A model generated the notes under the pieces. That model did not search any database and had not been told where the DNA came from. It was given only the letters and a program-made list of their open reading frames with translations. From contig JAIFND010000012.1 in assembly GCA_020047915.1 (NCBI GenBank), positions 9,851 to 42,161 of the forward strand: a stretch of 32,311 nucleotides of DNA, given 5' to 3'. Below, one piece after another: positions 7,653 to 16,800 of this stretch. Within the stretch, counting starts at the first letter, position 1. The number at the start of each line of letters is the position of its first letter. Origin of the DNA: a bacterium. GTDB lineage: Bacteria; Planctomycetota; UBA11346. A program made the translations under genes and the position numbers.

Positions 7653-9326
7653 TCATCCCTGCTCGTAGAGCCAGCGCTTGACGATCTGGGCGGCGGCGTT
7701 CGGGTCCTCGACCACTGCCTTCTTGATGTTCTCCTTCAGTTCGTTGCGCCGGCCCTTCACCGCCTGCTTAATCTCCTCCTCGGGATCGACCTCCGGTTCA
7801 TCGATCTTATGCTTGGCCTTATGGGCATCATCGACCTCGCGTGATTTGGCCTCGGCCGCCAGCCAGGCCTGGTGGCTGCGCTTCAACTGGCCGCGCGCCA
7901 CGACCAGCAGGACGATGGCCACCAGGCCGACCAGGCCGTAGCCGACCAGATCCGAGATGTTTCCGGGCAGGGCGATCGGCAGGGCGACGCCGGCCTGGGC
8001 GACGGCTTCGACTGGGGCCTGATAGAGATCCATGCTCTGCACGGTGGAGGAGAACCTTGACCCGATGTTCGTCGAATCGCCGAGCTTCGCAACGATGTCC
8101 TTGGCCGATTCGAAGCCGATCGCGCTGAGCACCAGGCTTTCGAAGCGCTTCTGCTCCTCGGGCGGGTAGGCGACACGGCTCTTCACCTTCTTGCCGGTCG
8201 GCTTGCCCTTGGCGTCGAGTTCATCGACCTCGGCGTCCTTGAAGGGCAGCAGGATGGAGACGGTCATGCCGCGGATCCGGCCGACCTCGTCTTCGATCGT
8301 TTCCTTCTTCTGACCGACGAAGTAGGCGGTTTGCGCCTCCTCCTGGGTCTCGCTGGCCAGTTGCGTGGTGGAGGCGGCCGGGCGGTTCTCATCCCCGGTG
8401 TTGGGCGAGGCGCCGGCCAGGCCGCCCGCGCTGGCGACCGGGGTCTTCTTGTCGGTCGTGGTGGTCTTCTCGGTCATCGCCGCGCTCTTCGTCGGATCGA
8501 CCGAGGAGGTGCTGCGCTTGGCGAAGTCGAGCTTGACACTGACGCGGACCTGGCCGCGACCGGGTCCGAGGATGACGTCGAGCTGCTCCTGGGCGCGGCG
8601 CGTCAGGTAGCTTTCGCGCGCCATCTCGGCTTCCAGGGTGTTCTGCGCCAGGGCGGCGCCGGTGTCGGCCTGCTTCGGGGTCAGCAGGCCACCATTGTCC
8701 ATGACCTCGACGCGGTCGTGGTCGAGGCCGGCGACGGCACCGGCGGTCAGGGCGATGATGCCGGCGACCTGGCGCTCGCTGAGCTTGGTGCCCTTGCCCA
8801 CGTCGAGCTTGATCGAGGCGCGCGGCTTGCCTTCGTCATCGGCGATGAAGGGGCTGGGCTGCGGGCGGTCGATGATGACGCGCGCCGAGCGCACGCCGGG
8901 GATCTCGCGGAAGCTGCGTTCCAGTTCGCCAGCCACCGCACGGTCGTAGGTGCGGTGTTCGCGGAAGGTCGATTCCATGAAGCCGCCGGTGTCCAGCAGT
9001 TCGAAACCCTTGCCGGCCTCTCCGAGCATGTCCTGTTGAGCCAACTCATTGCGCAGACGGTAGATATGCTGACTGGGAACGAGGACGGCGGTGTCGCGAT
9101 CAACGACTTTGTAGGGGATGCTCTGTTGTTCGAGGAACGAGGCGATCTCGGCGCTCTTGGCGCGGGTCAGGTCACGGGCGAGCAGTTGATAACTGGGCTG
9201 GGACGCGCCCCAGCCGAGCACTCCGACCAGGGCGATGCCGCCCAGGGCGGCCAGAACGATGGTCGCCTTCTGCGCCACCTCCAGGCGGCTCCAGATTTGC
9301 ATCAACTGCTGCCAGAATTTCGACAT
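7653..9326 (-). CDS. fliF: Flagellar MS-ring protein FliF
   Basis: 557 residues, usual length. There is a first membrane helix at about 21-40 and a large periplasmic part with YscJ/FliF ring-building domains (for example LERSFREIPGVRSARVIIDRP). A low-complexity variable loop rich in Thr, Ser and Lys sits at about 265-320. A second helix lies at about 457-477, and the cytoplasmic tail of about 80 residues ends in IVKRWLYEQG, the FliG-binding segment. FliF forms the MS ring, the base of the flagellum. It is the first gene of the operon. The start has TGAGG about 8 nt upstream. Confidence 0.97.
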   Translation of the reverse strand: MSKFWQQLMQIWSRLEVAQKATIVLAALGGIALVGVLGWGASQPSYQLLARDLTRAKSAEIASFLEQQSIPYKVVDRDTAVLVPSQHIYRLRNELAQQDMLGEAGKGFELLDTGGFMESTFREHRTYDRAVAGELERSFREIPGVRSARVIIDRPQPSPFIADDEGKPRASIKLDVGKGTKLSERQVAGIIALTAGAVAGLDHDRVEVMDNGGLLTPKQADTGAALAQNTLEAEMARESYLTRRAQEQLDVILGPGRGQVRVSVKLDFAKRSTSSVDPTKSAAMTEKTTTTDKKTPVASAGGLAGASPNTGDENRPAASTTQLASETQEEAQTAYFVGQKKETIEDEVGRIRGMTVSILLPFKDAEVDELDAKGKPTGKKVKSRVAYPPEEQKRFESLVLSAIGFESAKDIVAKLGDSTNIGSRFSSTVQSMDLYQAPVEAVAQAGVALPIALPGNISDLVGYGLVGLVAIVLLVVARGQLKRSHQAWLAAEAKSREVDDAHKAKHKIDEPEVDPEEEIKQAVKGRRNELKENIKKAVVEDPNAAAQIVKRWLYEQG

Positions 9327-9361
9327 GGCTCGACCTCACTCGGGGTGACGAGAGGGGTAAA

Positions 9362-9376
9362 GCGCAGGTGATGCCA
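9362..9376 (-). promoter_or_regulatory. Possible sigma54-type promoter for fliF operon
   Basis: On the minus strand the sequence TGGCATCACCTGCGC keeps the GG and GC doublets with the strict 10-nt spacing of a -24/-12 element. It differs from TGGCACGNNNNTTGC at four other positions. Transcription would start about 25 nt before the fliF ATG, leaving room for the ribosome site. Flagellar operons are sigma54-dependent in many bacteria, but the match is weak. Confidence 0.3.
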
Positions 9377-9440
9377 AGTCGCCGGGGGTGGCGGCTGGAG
9401 CCTGTCGGACAATCCCCGTCAGGCTCTTGGCACCAGGGCT

Positions 9441-9618
9441 GTAGCACTACGGCGCGAAATCGTCTCGTTATCCGGAGATTTCGTGTCGGAGTGCTACGGG
9501 GGTGCGGGGGCGAAGCCCCTGCAGCAACAGGGAAACAGGCCGGCGAAGCCGATAATGGAACCTTTGGTTCCTTCTTCGTCGGGCTGTGACCAATTGTCAA
9601 TCAACGACTTGCGTCGTT
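9441..9618. repeat. Second hairpin train, including a 21-bp stem
   Basis: This run opens with a strong inverted repeat, 9441-9461 with 9477-9497: 21 positions, of which 18 are Watson-Crick, 2 wobble and 1 a mismatch, around a 15-nt loop. Four short hairpins follow: 9504-9522 (GCGGGGGC, GAA loop), 9541-9551 (CGGC, GAA loop), 9557-9571 (GGAACC, TTT loop) and 9603-9618 (AACGAC, TTGC loop). The last overlaps the stop codon of the transporter gene. The stretch sits between the transporter 3' end and fliF and may terminate or protect the transporter mRNA. Confidence 0.7.
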
Positions 9619-12600
9619 AGTGCTTGTCGGTTGGCGCCTGGATGCGGGTCGTGTCGCTCTTGGGGTTCACCGCAGCGTCATCGTCGAGGACGATCGGCCG
9701 GCGAGCGTACCATGCCAGGGCACCTCCGACACAGAAGGCGCCCAGTCCCAGCAGGGCGACGATGAAGGGCGCGAACCAGGTGCTGTATTCGTAGGGCAGG
9801 CAGGTCTGCTGCGGCTTGGCCGGATCATAGCGCACCATCACCGTGTTGGGCAGACCGCCCTCGTCGAGCAACGGCATCGATGGCTTCAGCTTGCAGCCCA
9901 CATCACGGCGGAAGGTGGTCTCGACTCCGTCTGCGGTGGTGAAGGTGAATTCGTTCCAGAACACCCAAGCGTAATCCTTGGCGTTGCCGACGGCCTCGAT
10001 CTTGATCTTCAGGTCGGCATGGGTGGTGAACCGTTCTTCAGCTTGACCGTCTTTGGTCGCGATCACGGAGGAGACAGCGGCTTGGGCGCTCTCCCCGCTC
10101 CACAGCACACGCAGGTCGGATGCTGCCATGCGTATGGCGAAGGCCAACAGAGCCACGCCCAGGGCTGCGAGCGCGAGCTTGGGCATCAGGTAACCCGGCG
10201 TGTAGGTCGTGCGCGCCGGAGCGGCAACTGCAGGATCAGCGGCAGCATCGCTGGCCGCCTTGGCAGTGGTTTCGGCGTGGGCTTCCTCAGCGCCCAGTTT
10301 ACGGACCTTCCCCCGCCGTTCGGCGCGGATGAAGAGGAGGATCAAGGCGAAGCCGATGATGGTCAGGGCCATCATCCACAGATAGCCGGCCAGGTAGTTG
10401 TACTTGATCGGTACCACATCCTGCTTCAGCACGGGCGCTGGTACCGTCAGATTGACATCGCCGCCCTTGCGTCCAGCTAGGTCGCGTACCTGATTGTGCC
10501 ATGCTTTCGCATCGTTGAGCGCGGCCTCCTGCGCTACAACGGTCACGCGCATGCCCTTACCCTCGGCCGGCAGGGCATCGACACGCGCCAGGGCAATGCC
10601 GGCGGAGTTATCGAGGGCCAGCGAGCGAGCGAGGGAGTGCAGCTTCTGATCAGGAGGCGGTACTTCAGTGAAAATCGACAGCACGGAGTTGACCCCGCGG
10701 GTGATGAATGAGACGAAGCTGCGTACTGGCACCTCGACAAGTTGCAGTTCCAGCATGGCCAGCGGCTTCACGGCGACCTCGAACTGCACCGCATCGCTGG
10801 CGATCAGGCCAGGCACGATGCTCGCGGACAATTCGATCACCCGGCGGGCCGTCGTCGCGGTGACCGTGGCGGCATCCCCGCCCGCAGGCAGCGTGGCGCC
10901 CAAGTTCATCACGAAAGTCCGTTCGCGTTGCAGCACGCGCAGTCCGATGACTTGGCCATCAGCGAGGCGCACGGCGCGGTTGAGGCGTTCCAGTTCGACA
11001 TCCGTCGGCTTGCGTAGCAGCGGCAGGAGCGCAGTCGCAGCCTGTGCGTCCTGAACTTTCAGCAGGCCTGAACCGTCGTCGAAGACTTCGTTGCCCAGCC
11101 CGCGCAGCACCTCATCGCGCCAAGCTGTGGAACGTTTAATTAGTTCCTCATCGATGTTCTGGACCTTGGCGCGCATGTCGGCCAGCGCGGCCTCGCGGGC
11201 GGCGAGGTAGGCAGGAGCTACGCCCTGGCTGCGTGCGTGTTTGACCTTCGCATCGGCAGTGCCGATCTCGCCCTGCAGGTCCTTGCGCTCGTTGAAGCGG
11301 CGCTTGGCGTGGTCATCGCGCAGGCGGATCTCGAAGGCGGTGCCGGTCTCGCTGACGATGCCGTCAGCGTACCAGGCTCTGGCGACGATGTCCTCGGTCC
11401 GGGCTGGCTGCCCGTCCGGGGTCTTGAGACCAGCCGCAGCGAGGGTGCGTTCGATGGTCCCCCGGTCGGTCTCACGATCGAGGCAGACGCGTACCATCTC
11501 GCCGGCCGGTGGCTGGAACAGGTTGGCCCACCACAGCAGGAATACTCCGGCGCCATTGAGTGTGAGGAATCCAATCACACCGTTGAGGATGATTGCGCCG
11601 CTGAAATAGGTCCCCATCAGGTTGCGCGGGATGTAGTCATAGACGAGCGGGAAATAGACCACGCCGGCGATGATGCCGAAGATGCAGGTCATCTCGCCGA
11701 AGAAGATGATCTCGACCAGGGTTGGGCGCTGGTCCGGCAGATACCAGGTGACGTAGCCGAAATAAGTTGCCTGCAGCACCAGGATGCAGGTGATGCAGCC
11801 GAGGTAGATGCGCATGCGATTGCCCTTATCAGCGAATACGCCAATCAAGGGAATGATGAACAAATTGATGATCCCGCCGACCGCGATGTTGAAGCCCATC
11901 TCCTGGTTGCTGTAGCTCCACTGCTCGGTGTACATCAGCATGCCGAGGCTGCCAAGTCCGGCGGTCAGCATCGAGGTGGCGAAGAGCAGCAGGTAGAGGT
12001 AGCGCAGTTCCTTCATGGTCAGCGCCTTGATAAGCTTCGTGAAACTGAATTTTTCACCCGTCAGCGTGCTCTTGGGGTCGGCCTCCTTGATTCCGAAGCA
12101 GTAGATGAACACAGCGATCAGCAGGCCGGCGGCGGCTGCCCAATAGAGGATCTTGTCGCCACTGAGGTGACCCGCATCGAAGGCCACAACCTCGTCCATG
12201 CGGCCAATGACAATCCCCCAGAAAGTGATGTTCAGGACGGTGGTGATCCACGACCACAGCGCTGCCGACCGGCCGCGCATCGGCGGTGGGATGGTCTCCA
12301 GCTTCAGCGCCTCCAGAGGTGCATTGAACTGTCCGACCAGGGCGAAGAGGAACATCAAGGCGATGAATACATAGGCGCTGCCCGCCACCGGATAGAGGGT
12401 CAGGACCACGGCCCAACCCATGAAGCCGGCGATGATGAAGGGCTTCCGCCGACCGAAGCGCGTCCAGATGCGATCGGAGGTGAAGCTGATGAAGGCGCCG
12501 AGCGGGATGAAGGTGAAGATAAGTCCGGGCAGCGAGGTCCAGAAGGTCAGCGCGGCTGGATTTTCGACCAGGCGGTTGAGCAGGAAGAAGCTCACCATGC

Positions 12601-12691
12601 CCATGGTCATTTGGAAGTACCAGAAAGCCCATGGCAGCATGGCCATGACGACCCAGGAGAAGGGGATGCGGTTCTGGCGGGTGACGAGCAT
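9617..12691 (-). CDS. MFS (GPH/SLC45-like) transporter fused to large insert and DUF3592-like domain
   Basis: 1024 residues, about twice the usual MFS length. Residues 10-395 form about 11 membrane helices with the GPH/sucrose-transporter loop SDRIWTRFGRRKPF near 72-85, so a sugar:cation symporter is likely. A mostly hydrophilic segment (about 396-760) with a coiled-coil part (about 465-520) and no domain I recognise follows. The next helix (about 764-787) would be TM12. After an Ala-rich linker, 836-998 look like DUF3592: helix, extracytoplasmic domain ending in VMVRYDPAKP, helix. The start has AGAGGA 6 nt upstream. It lies next to an AraC regulator, beta-galactosidase and GH28, so oligosaccharide import is inferred. 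A sensor role for the extra domains is possible but unproven. Confidence 0.82.
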   Translation of the reverse strand: MLVTRQNRIPFSWVVMAMLPWAFWYFQMTMGMVSFFLLNRLVENPAALTFWTSLPGLIFTFIPLGAFISFTSDRIWTRFGRRKPFIIAGFMGWAVVLTLYPVAGSAYVFIALMFLFALVGQFNAPLEALKLETIPPPMRGRSAALWSWITTVLNITFWGIVIGRMDEVVAFDAGHLSGDKILYWAAAAGLLIAVFIYCFGIKEADPKSTLTGEKFSFTKLIKALTMKELRYLYLLLFATSMLTAGLGSLGMLMYTEQWSYSNQEMGFNIAVGGIINLFIIPLIGVFADKGNRMRIYLGCITCILVLQATYFGYVTWYLPDQRPTLVEIIFFGEMTCIFGIIAGVVYFPLVYDYIPRNLMGTYFSGAIILNGVIGFLTLNGAGVFLLWWANLFQPPAGEMVRVCLDRETDRGTIERTLAAAGLKTPDGQPARTEDIVARAWYADGIVSETGTAFEIRLRDDHAKRRFNERKDLQGEIGTADAKVKHARSQGVAPAYLAAREAALADMRAKVQNIDEELIKRSTAWRDEVLRGLGNEVFDDGSGLLKVQDAQAATALLPLLRKPTDVELERLNRAVRLADGQVIGLRVLQRERTFVMNLGATLPAGGDAATVTATTARRVIELSASIVPGLIASDAVQFEVAVKPLAMLELQLVEVPVRSFVSFITRGVNSVLSIFTEVPPPDQKLHSLARSLALDNSAGIALARVDALPAEGKGMRVTVVAQEAALNDAKAWHNQVRDLAGRKGGDVNLTVPAPVLKQDVVPIKYNYLAGYLWMMALTIIGFALILLFIRAERRGKVRKLGAEEAHAETTAKAASDAAADPAVAAPARTTYTPGYLMPKLALAALGVALLAFAIRMAASDLRVLWSGESAQAAVSSVIATKDGQAEERFTTHADLKIKIEAVGNAKDYAWVFWNEFTFTTADGVETTFRRDVGCKLKPSMPLLDEGGLPNTVMVRYDPAKPQQTCLPYEYSTWFAPFIVALLGLGAFCVGGALAWYARRPIVLDDDAAVNPKSDTTRIQAPTDKH

Positions 12692-12761
12692 GAGCGTCCT
12701 CTGAAAAAATGATTGGTTTAGATAAATGAAGTAAACGATTCAGCAAACACGGCATCTGACT

Positions 12762-12774
12762 CTGTGCTGCACAG
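12762..12774. promoter_or_regulatory. 13-bp palindrome upstream of transporter
   Basis: CTGTGCTGCACAG is a perfect palindrome with one central base, 71 nt upstream of the transporter start, in a 230-nt gap downstream of the AraC gene. The stretch between it and the start is AT-rich compared with the rest (around 12710-12740) and probably carries the promoter, but I cannot pick -35/-10 boxes with confidence. It may be an operator for a local regulator. Confidence 0.3.
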
Positions 12775-12921
12775 TCGAAGGAGATGGTGCTGCCCCACGT
12801 CGCCATGGTACGGCAACGTGTCTAAGCCTCGCCCTCGGACCAGGCATCTGCAGCCTCATCCTGGTGGTTTCCGGCATTCCCCCTGACGCCCAGAGCTTTT
12901 GACCCACCTCACCGCAAGCGA

Positions 12922-13755
12922 TCAACGCGCGCCGCGCCGCCAGGCGCTTGGTGCCAGGCCGACATGCTTGCGGAACAGATTGGTGAAGGTGAAGGGATTG
13001 GCGTAACCCAGTTCGGCGGCGATGGCGCTGATCGGCTTGTCCGATCCCAGCAGTTCGGCGCGGGCGCGTTCGAGGCGGCGGCGCAGCCGGTATTCACCCG
13101 GGCCGAGGCCGACGGCGCGGCGGAAGTTCTTGCGGAAGGCGCCATAGGGCAGGCCGAGTTCGCGCGCCGCCAGACGTAGGTCCAGGCGCGGGTCGTCGGC
13201 CAGCAGCCGGCAGGCGCGGTCGCTGTCGAAGCTGGCGGTCGGTGCTGCACGCCTCTCTCTGCCGAGCAGACTGAGCAGCAGGCCCTGCAGACGGACAAGG
13301 TGGGCCGGCAACTGGCGTTCCTGCGCTGCGTCCAGCGCCGTGACCGAGCGCCACAGCTCGCGCACCAGGGCGAGGTCGAGGCCCGGCGTCAGCACCGGCT
13401 GATCGCGGTCGATGGCGCCAAGACTGGCGAGCATGTCCTCGACCGGTGCGCCGAAGTGGATCCAGCACTCCGCCCAGGCCGGATTCCGCTCCACCCACAC
13501 GCTGTGCAGAACCCCGGTGAAGCGCTGGAACAGGCTGCCAGGCCCCAGCGGCCAGCGCCGGCCGGCGGCGTCGGCGTACCAGCCCTGGCCACGCAGCACC
13601 AGCACGGCGCTGTAGGCGCTGCGTGCCGCCTGTTGGCAATCCCAGCCCGGCGGTTTGAGCATAAAGCCGCAGCCGAGCAGGCCGCGGTCGCCGGTCCCCG
13701 CCATGGTGCGGAAGCTGCGGTGGTTGGCGCAGAGGTGGGAGGGGATGTCGGACAT
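12922..13755 (-). CDS. AraC-family transcriptional regulator
   Basis: 277 residues from the ATG at 13755. The frame stays open to a TTG at 13797 with another ATG at 13776; none has a clear Shine-Dalgarno site, so the start is uncertain. An N-terminal cupin-like sensing domain (YSAVLVLRGQGWYADAAGRRWPLGPGSLFQRFTGVLHS) is followed by a C-terminal pair of helix-turn-helix motifs. The second has the family signature PISAIAAELGYANPFTFTNLFRKHVGLAPSAWRR. Such proteins usually activate sugar-use genes on binding the sugar. It is divergent from the beta-galactosidase and upstream of the transporter on the same strand, so it is likely their regulator. Confidence 0.9.
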   Translation of the reverse strand: MSDIPSHLCANHRSFRTMAGTGDRGLLGCGFMLKPPGWDCQQAARSAYSAVLVLRGQGWYADAAGRRWPLGPGSLFQRFTGVLHSVWVERNPAWAECWIHFGAPVEDMLASLGAIDRDQPVLTPGLDLALVRELWRSVTALDAAQERQLPAHLVRLQGLLLSLLGRERRAAPTASFDSDRACRLLADDPRLDLRLAARELGLPYGAFRKNFRRAVGLGPGEYRLRRRLERARAELLGSDKPISAIAAELGYANPFTFTNLFRKHVGLAPSAWRRGAR

Positions 13756-13770
13756 GGACAGAAATGATAG

Positions 13771-13795
13771 GTCCATACTCAGAATCGCTATGGAC
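13771..13795. promoter_or_regulatory. Inverted repeat in the AraC/beta-galactosidase divergent region
   Basis: GTCCATA (13771-13777) and TATGGAC (13789-13795) form a perfect 7-bp inverted repeat with 11 nt between. A third half-site, ATGGAC, lies at 13754-13759. The sites sit between the AraC gene and the beta-galactosidase, where a shared operator would be expected. If the AraC gene instead starts at the TTG at 13797, these bases would be coding. No firm -35/-10 pair is visible. Confidence 0.4.
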
Positions 13796-13842
13796 AAGCA
13801 GCAGTGTCATTATGTACCATGGCCAGGAACACGAGGTCTGCG

Positions 13843-16800
13843 ATGCCCGCCCTGTACGACGATCCCACCGCCATCCACCGCAACCGCGAGATCATGCACG
13901 CTCCCTGGGGCGGCGGTGAGTCTCCGTGGGAACGCAGCCTGGACGGTCAGTGGGCATTCCATCTCGCACCTCGTCCGTCAGCCGTGCCGAGCGGCTGCGA
14001 GCTACCAGGCTTCGACGATCGCGGCTGGGCGCGCATCCCGGTGCCGGGCAACTGGGAACTGCACGGCCACGGCGAGGCGATCTACCAGAACATCGCCTAC
14101 CCCTTCGAGCCGACCACCTATCCCGCCGCTCCGCCTGACAATCCGACCGGCAGCTATCGGACGGTGTTTTCCGTGCCGCAGACCTGGGACGGCCGACGCA
14201 TCTTCCTCGAGTTCGGCTCGGTCGATGCCGCCTTCCACTGCTGGGTCAACGGCGTCGAGGTGGGCTACTCCACCGACAGCAAGCTGCCCGCCCACTTCGA
14301 TATCACCGCGCTGGTCAGGCCGGGCGACAACCACTTGGCGGTGCGGGTGTACCGCTGGCCGACCTCGGCCCATCTTGAAAAGCAGGACTACTGGCACCTG
14401 TCGGGCATCCAGCGCAGCGTGCGACTGATCGCCAAGCCGGTGGTGCATCTGCGCGACTGGATGCACCAGGTGCGATTCGACGCGGCCTTCCGCGATGCCG
14501 TCCTGGTGGTGCGCTCGTGGATCAATCCGCCGCCGGTCCCGCTGGCGGTGGAGTCGGGCGGGTGGCTCAAACATCCGGGGGTACGCGGATGGACGGTCGC
14601 ATTCACCCTGCGTGACCAGGCCGGACGGGAAGTCGCCGCCGCTGTGTCACCGATCGCCGACAGCAGCACCATGTACGGCCCGAACTCCACCGGCCTGTAC
14701 GATGACGCCTTGTCGGCCAAGGCCGAGCTGGCGGTCGCCGCACCGCGCTGGTGGAGCGCCGAGTCGCCTGAGCTCTACACGCTGGAACTGGAACTGCGCG
14801 ACCCGTCTGGACAGAAGGTCGATCATGAGCAGACCCAGGTCGGCTTCCGCCAACTCGCCATCGTCGATGGGGTGATCCGTCTCAATGGCCAGCGCCTGGT
14901 CTTCCGTGGTGTCAACCGCCACGAATTCCACCCCGAACGCGGCCGTGCCGTCACCGTCGCCGACATGCGCGAGGACATCCTGGCGATGAAGCGGCTGAAC
15001 TTCAACGCCGTGCGCACCTGCCATTATCCCGATGCCGATGCCTGGTATGATCTGTGCGACGAACTCGGCATGTATGTGATCGACGAGGCGAATCTCGAGA
15101 CGCACGGCATGGGCGGCCTGGCCACGCGCGATCCACTGTGGGCGCCGGCCTATCTCGAACGTGCCATCCGCATGCAGTTGCGCGATCGCAACCATCCCTG
15201 CGTGGTCGCGTGGAGCCTGGGCAACGAGAGCATGTGCGGCCCGCACCATGCGGCGATGGCCAACTGGCTGCGCTGGAACGACCCGACCCGGCCGGTGCAG
15301 TACGAGAGCGGCTTCGCCGGGCCGCTGGTCACCGACATCATGGTGCCGATGTACCCCGGCCTCGACTGGGTCCGCCAGATGCTGTCGGATCCCAACGAGA
15401 AGCGCCCGTTGGTCATGTGCGAGTACGCCTACGCCAAGGGCAATTCGACCGGGAATGTACGCAAGTTCTGGGATCTGATCTGGGAGCTGCCGCGCTTCCA
15501 GGGCGGCTTCGTGTGGGACTGGCGCGACAAGGCGATCGCCCGCAATGGACGCTGGGAGTACGGAGCCGAACGCTGGGAGCCCAGCGGCACCGAGCGCATG
15601 TGCCTCAACGGCGTGGTCGGTCCTGATCTGGTGCCGCATCCCGGCGCCTGGGAACTGCGCCATGTCCAGTCGCCGGTGCAGATCATCGCCGAGGACGCGG
15701 CCGCTGGCCGCCTGCGCGTGACCAACCGCCACCAGTTCCTCGATCTCGCCGGCTACCGCTTGGATTGGAGCTTGGAGGACGATGGTCAGGTGGTCGCCAA
15801 CGGCACGGCCGGGTTCCCCGCCTTGGCGCCCGGTGCCACCGGCGCGATCCAACTCGCCCTGCCCACCGTGCCGGTGCCGCCCGGGGCCGAGCGGCATCTG
15901 TCCCTGAACGTGGTGCGTGTCGCTGCCGTGGCCTGGGATCAGGCCGGCGCGGTCGTGGATCAGGTGCAGTTCCTGGTCGCGGCAGCCCGTTCGGCGCCGC
16001 GTCTCACCTCTGACGCTCCGCTGGCCATCGCCGGTGATGTGCTGTCCGGCGCAGGCTGGAGCCTGCGTCTCGACCGCGCCACCGGCAGCATCGCCAGTCT
16101 GGCTGTCGCTGGGCGCGAGCAGTTGGCGCGTCCGATCCTGCCCTGCCTCAGCCGGGCTCCGACCGACATCGACCTGAGTACCGGAGGCAACGGTTATGCC
16201 GGGCAGTGGGTGGCCTGCGGCCTGGATCGCGCGATCTTCCACCCCGAAGCCTGCGAACTGATCCGCCTCGATGCTGGGCGCGCCCGTTTTGCCACGCGCG
16301 GGGTCATGGCCGCGCCGGGCAAGGAGCCGGTCGCGCGCATGGAGGTGGACTGGACCGTGCATGGCTCCGGTGATCTCGTGGTCGATCTGCTCGCCATCAT
16401 CGCGGCGCCGGTCGAGATGGTCCCACGCATCGGTCTGGTCACCTCGCTGTGCGGCGCGGACCGTCGGGTGCAGTGGTTCGGTCGCGGTCCCTTCGAGAAT
16501 TATCCCGACCGCCGCGAGTCGGCCCTGGTCGGCCGCCATGCCGCGCCGGTCGCTAGTCTGGGGACGCCCTACATCTTCCCGCAGGAGAACGGCCTGCGCT
16601 GCGACCTCCGCTGGCTGGCCGCCACCGACGCCGCCGGAACGGGCCTGTTCGTGCAGGGGCTGCCGCTGTTGCACGCCTCGGCGTTGCCGCTGCGCCTCGA
16701 GGATCTGCGTGATGCTGTGAATATCGCGGATCTCGTGCCACGCGACGAGACGTCCCTCCACCTCGATGGCTTCCATGCTGGTCTGGGCGGGGACACCGGC

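Noticed and set aside
9428-9445. Plus-strand TGGCAC as a sigma54 -24 box
   Set aside because: No GC at the required -12 position, and it would point away from fliF into the transporter 3' end.
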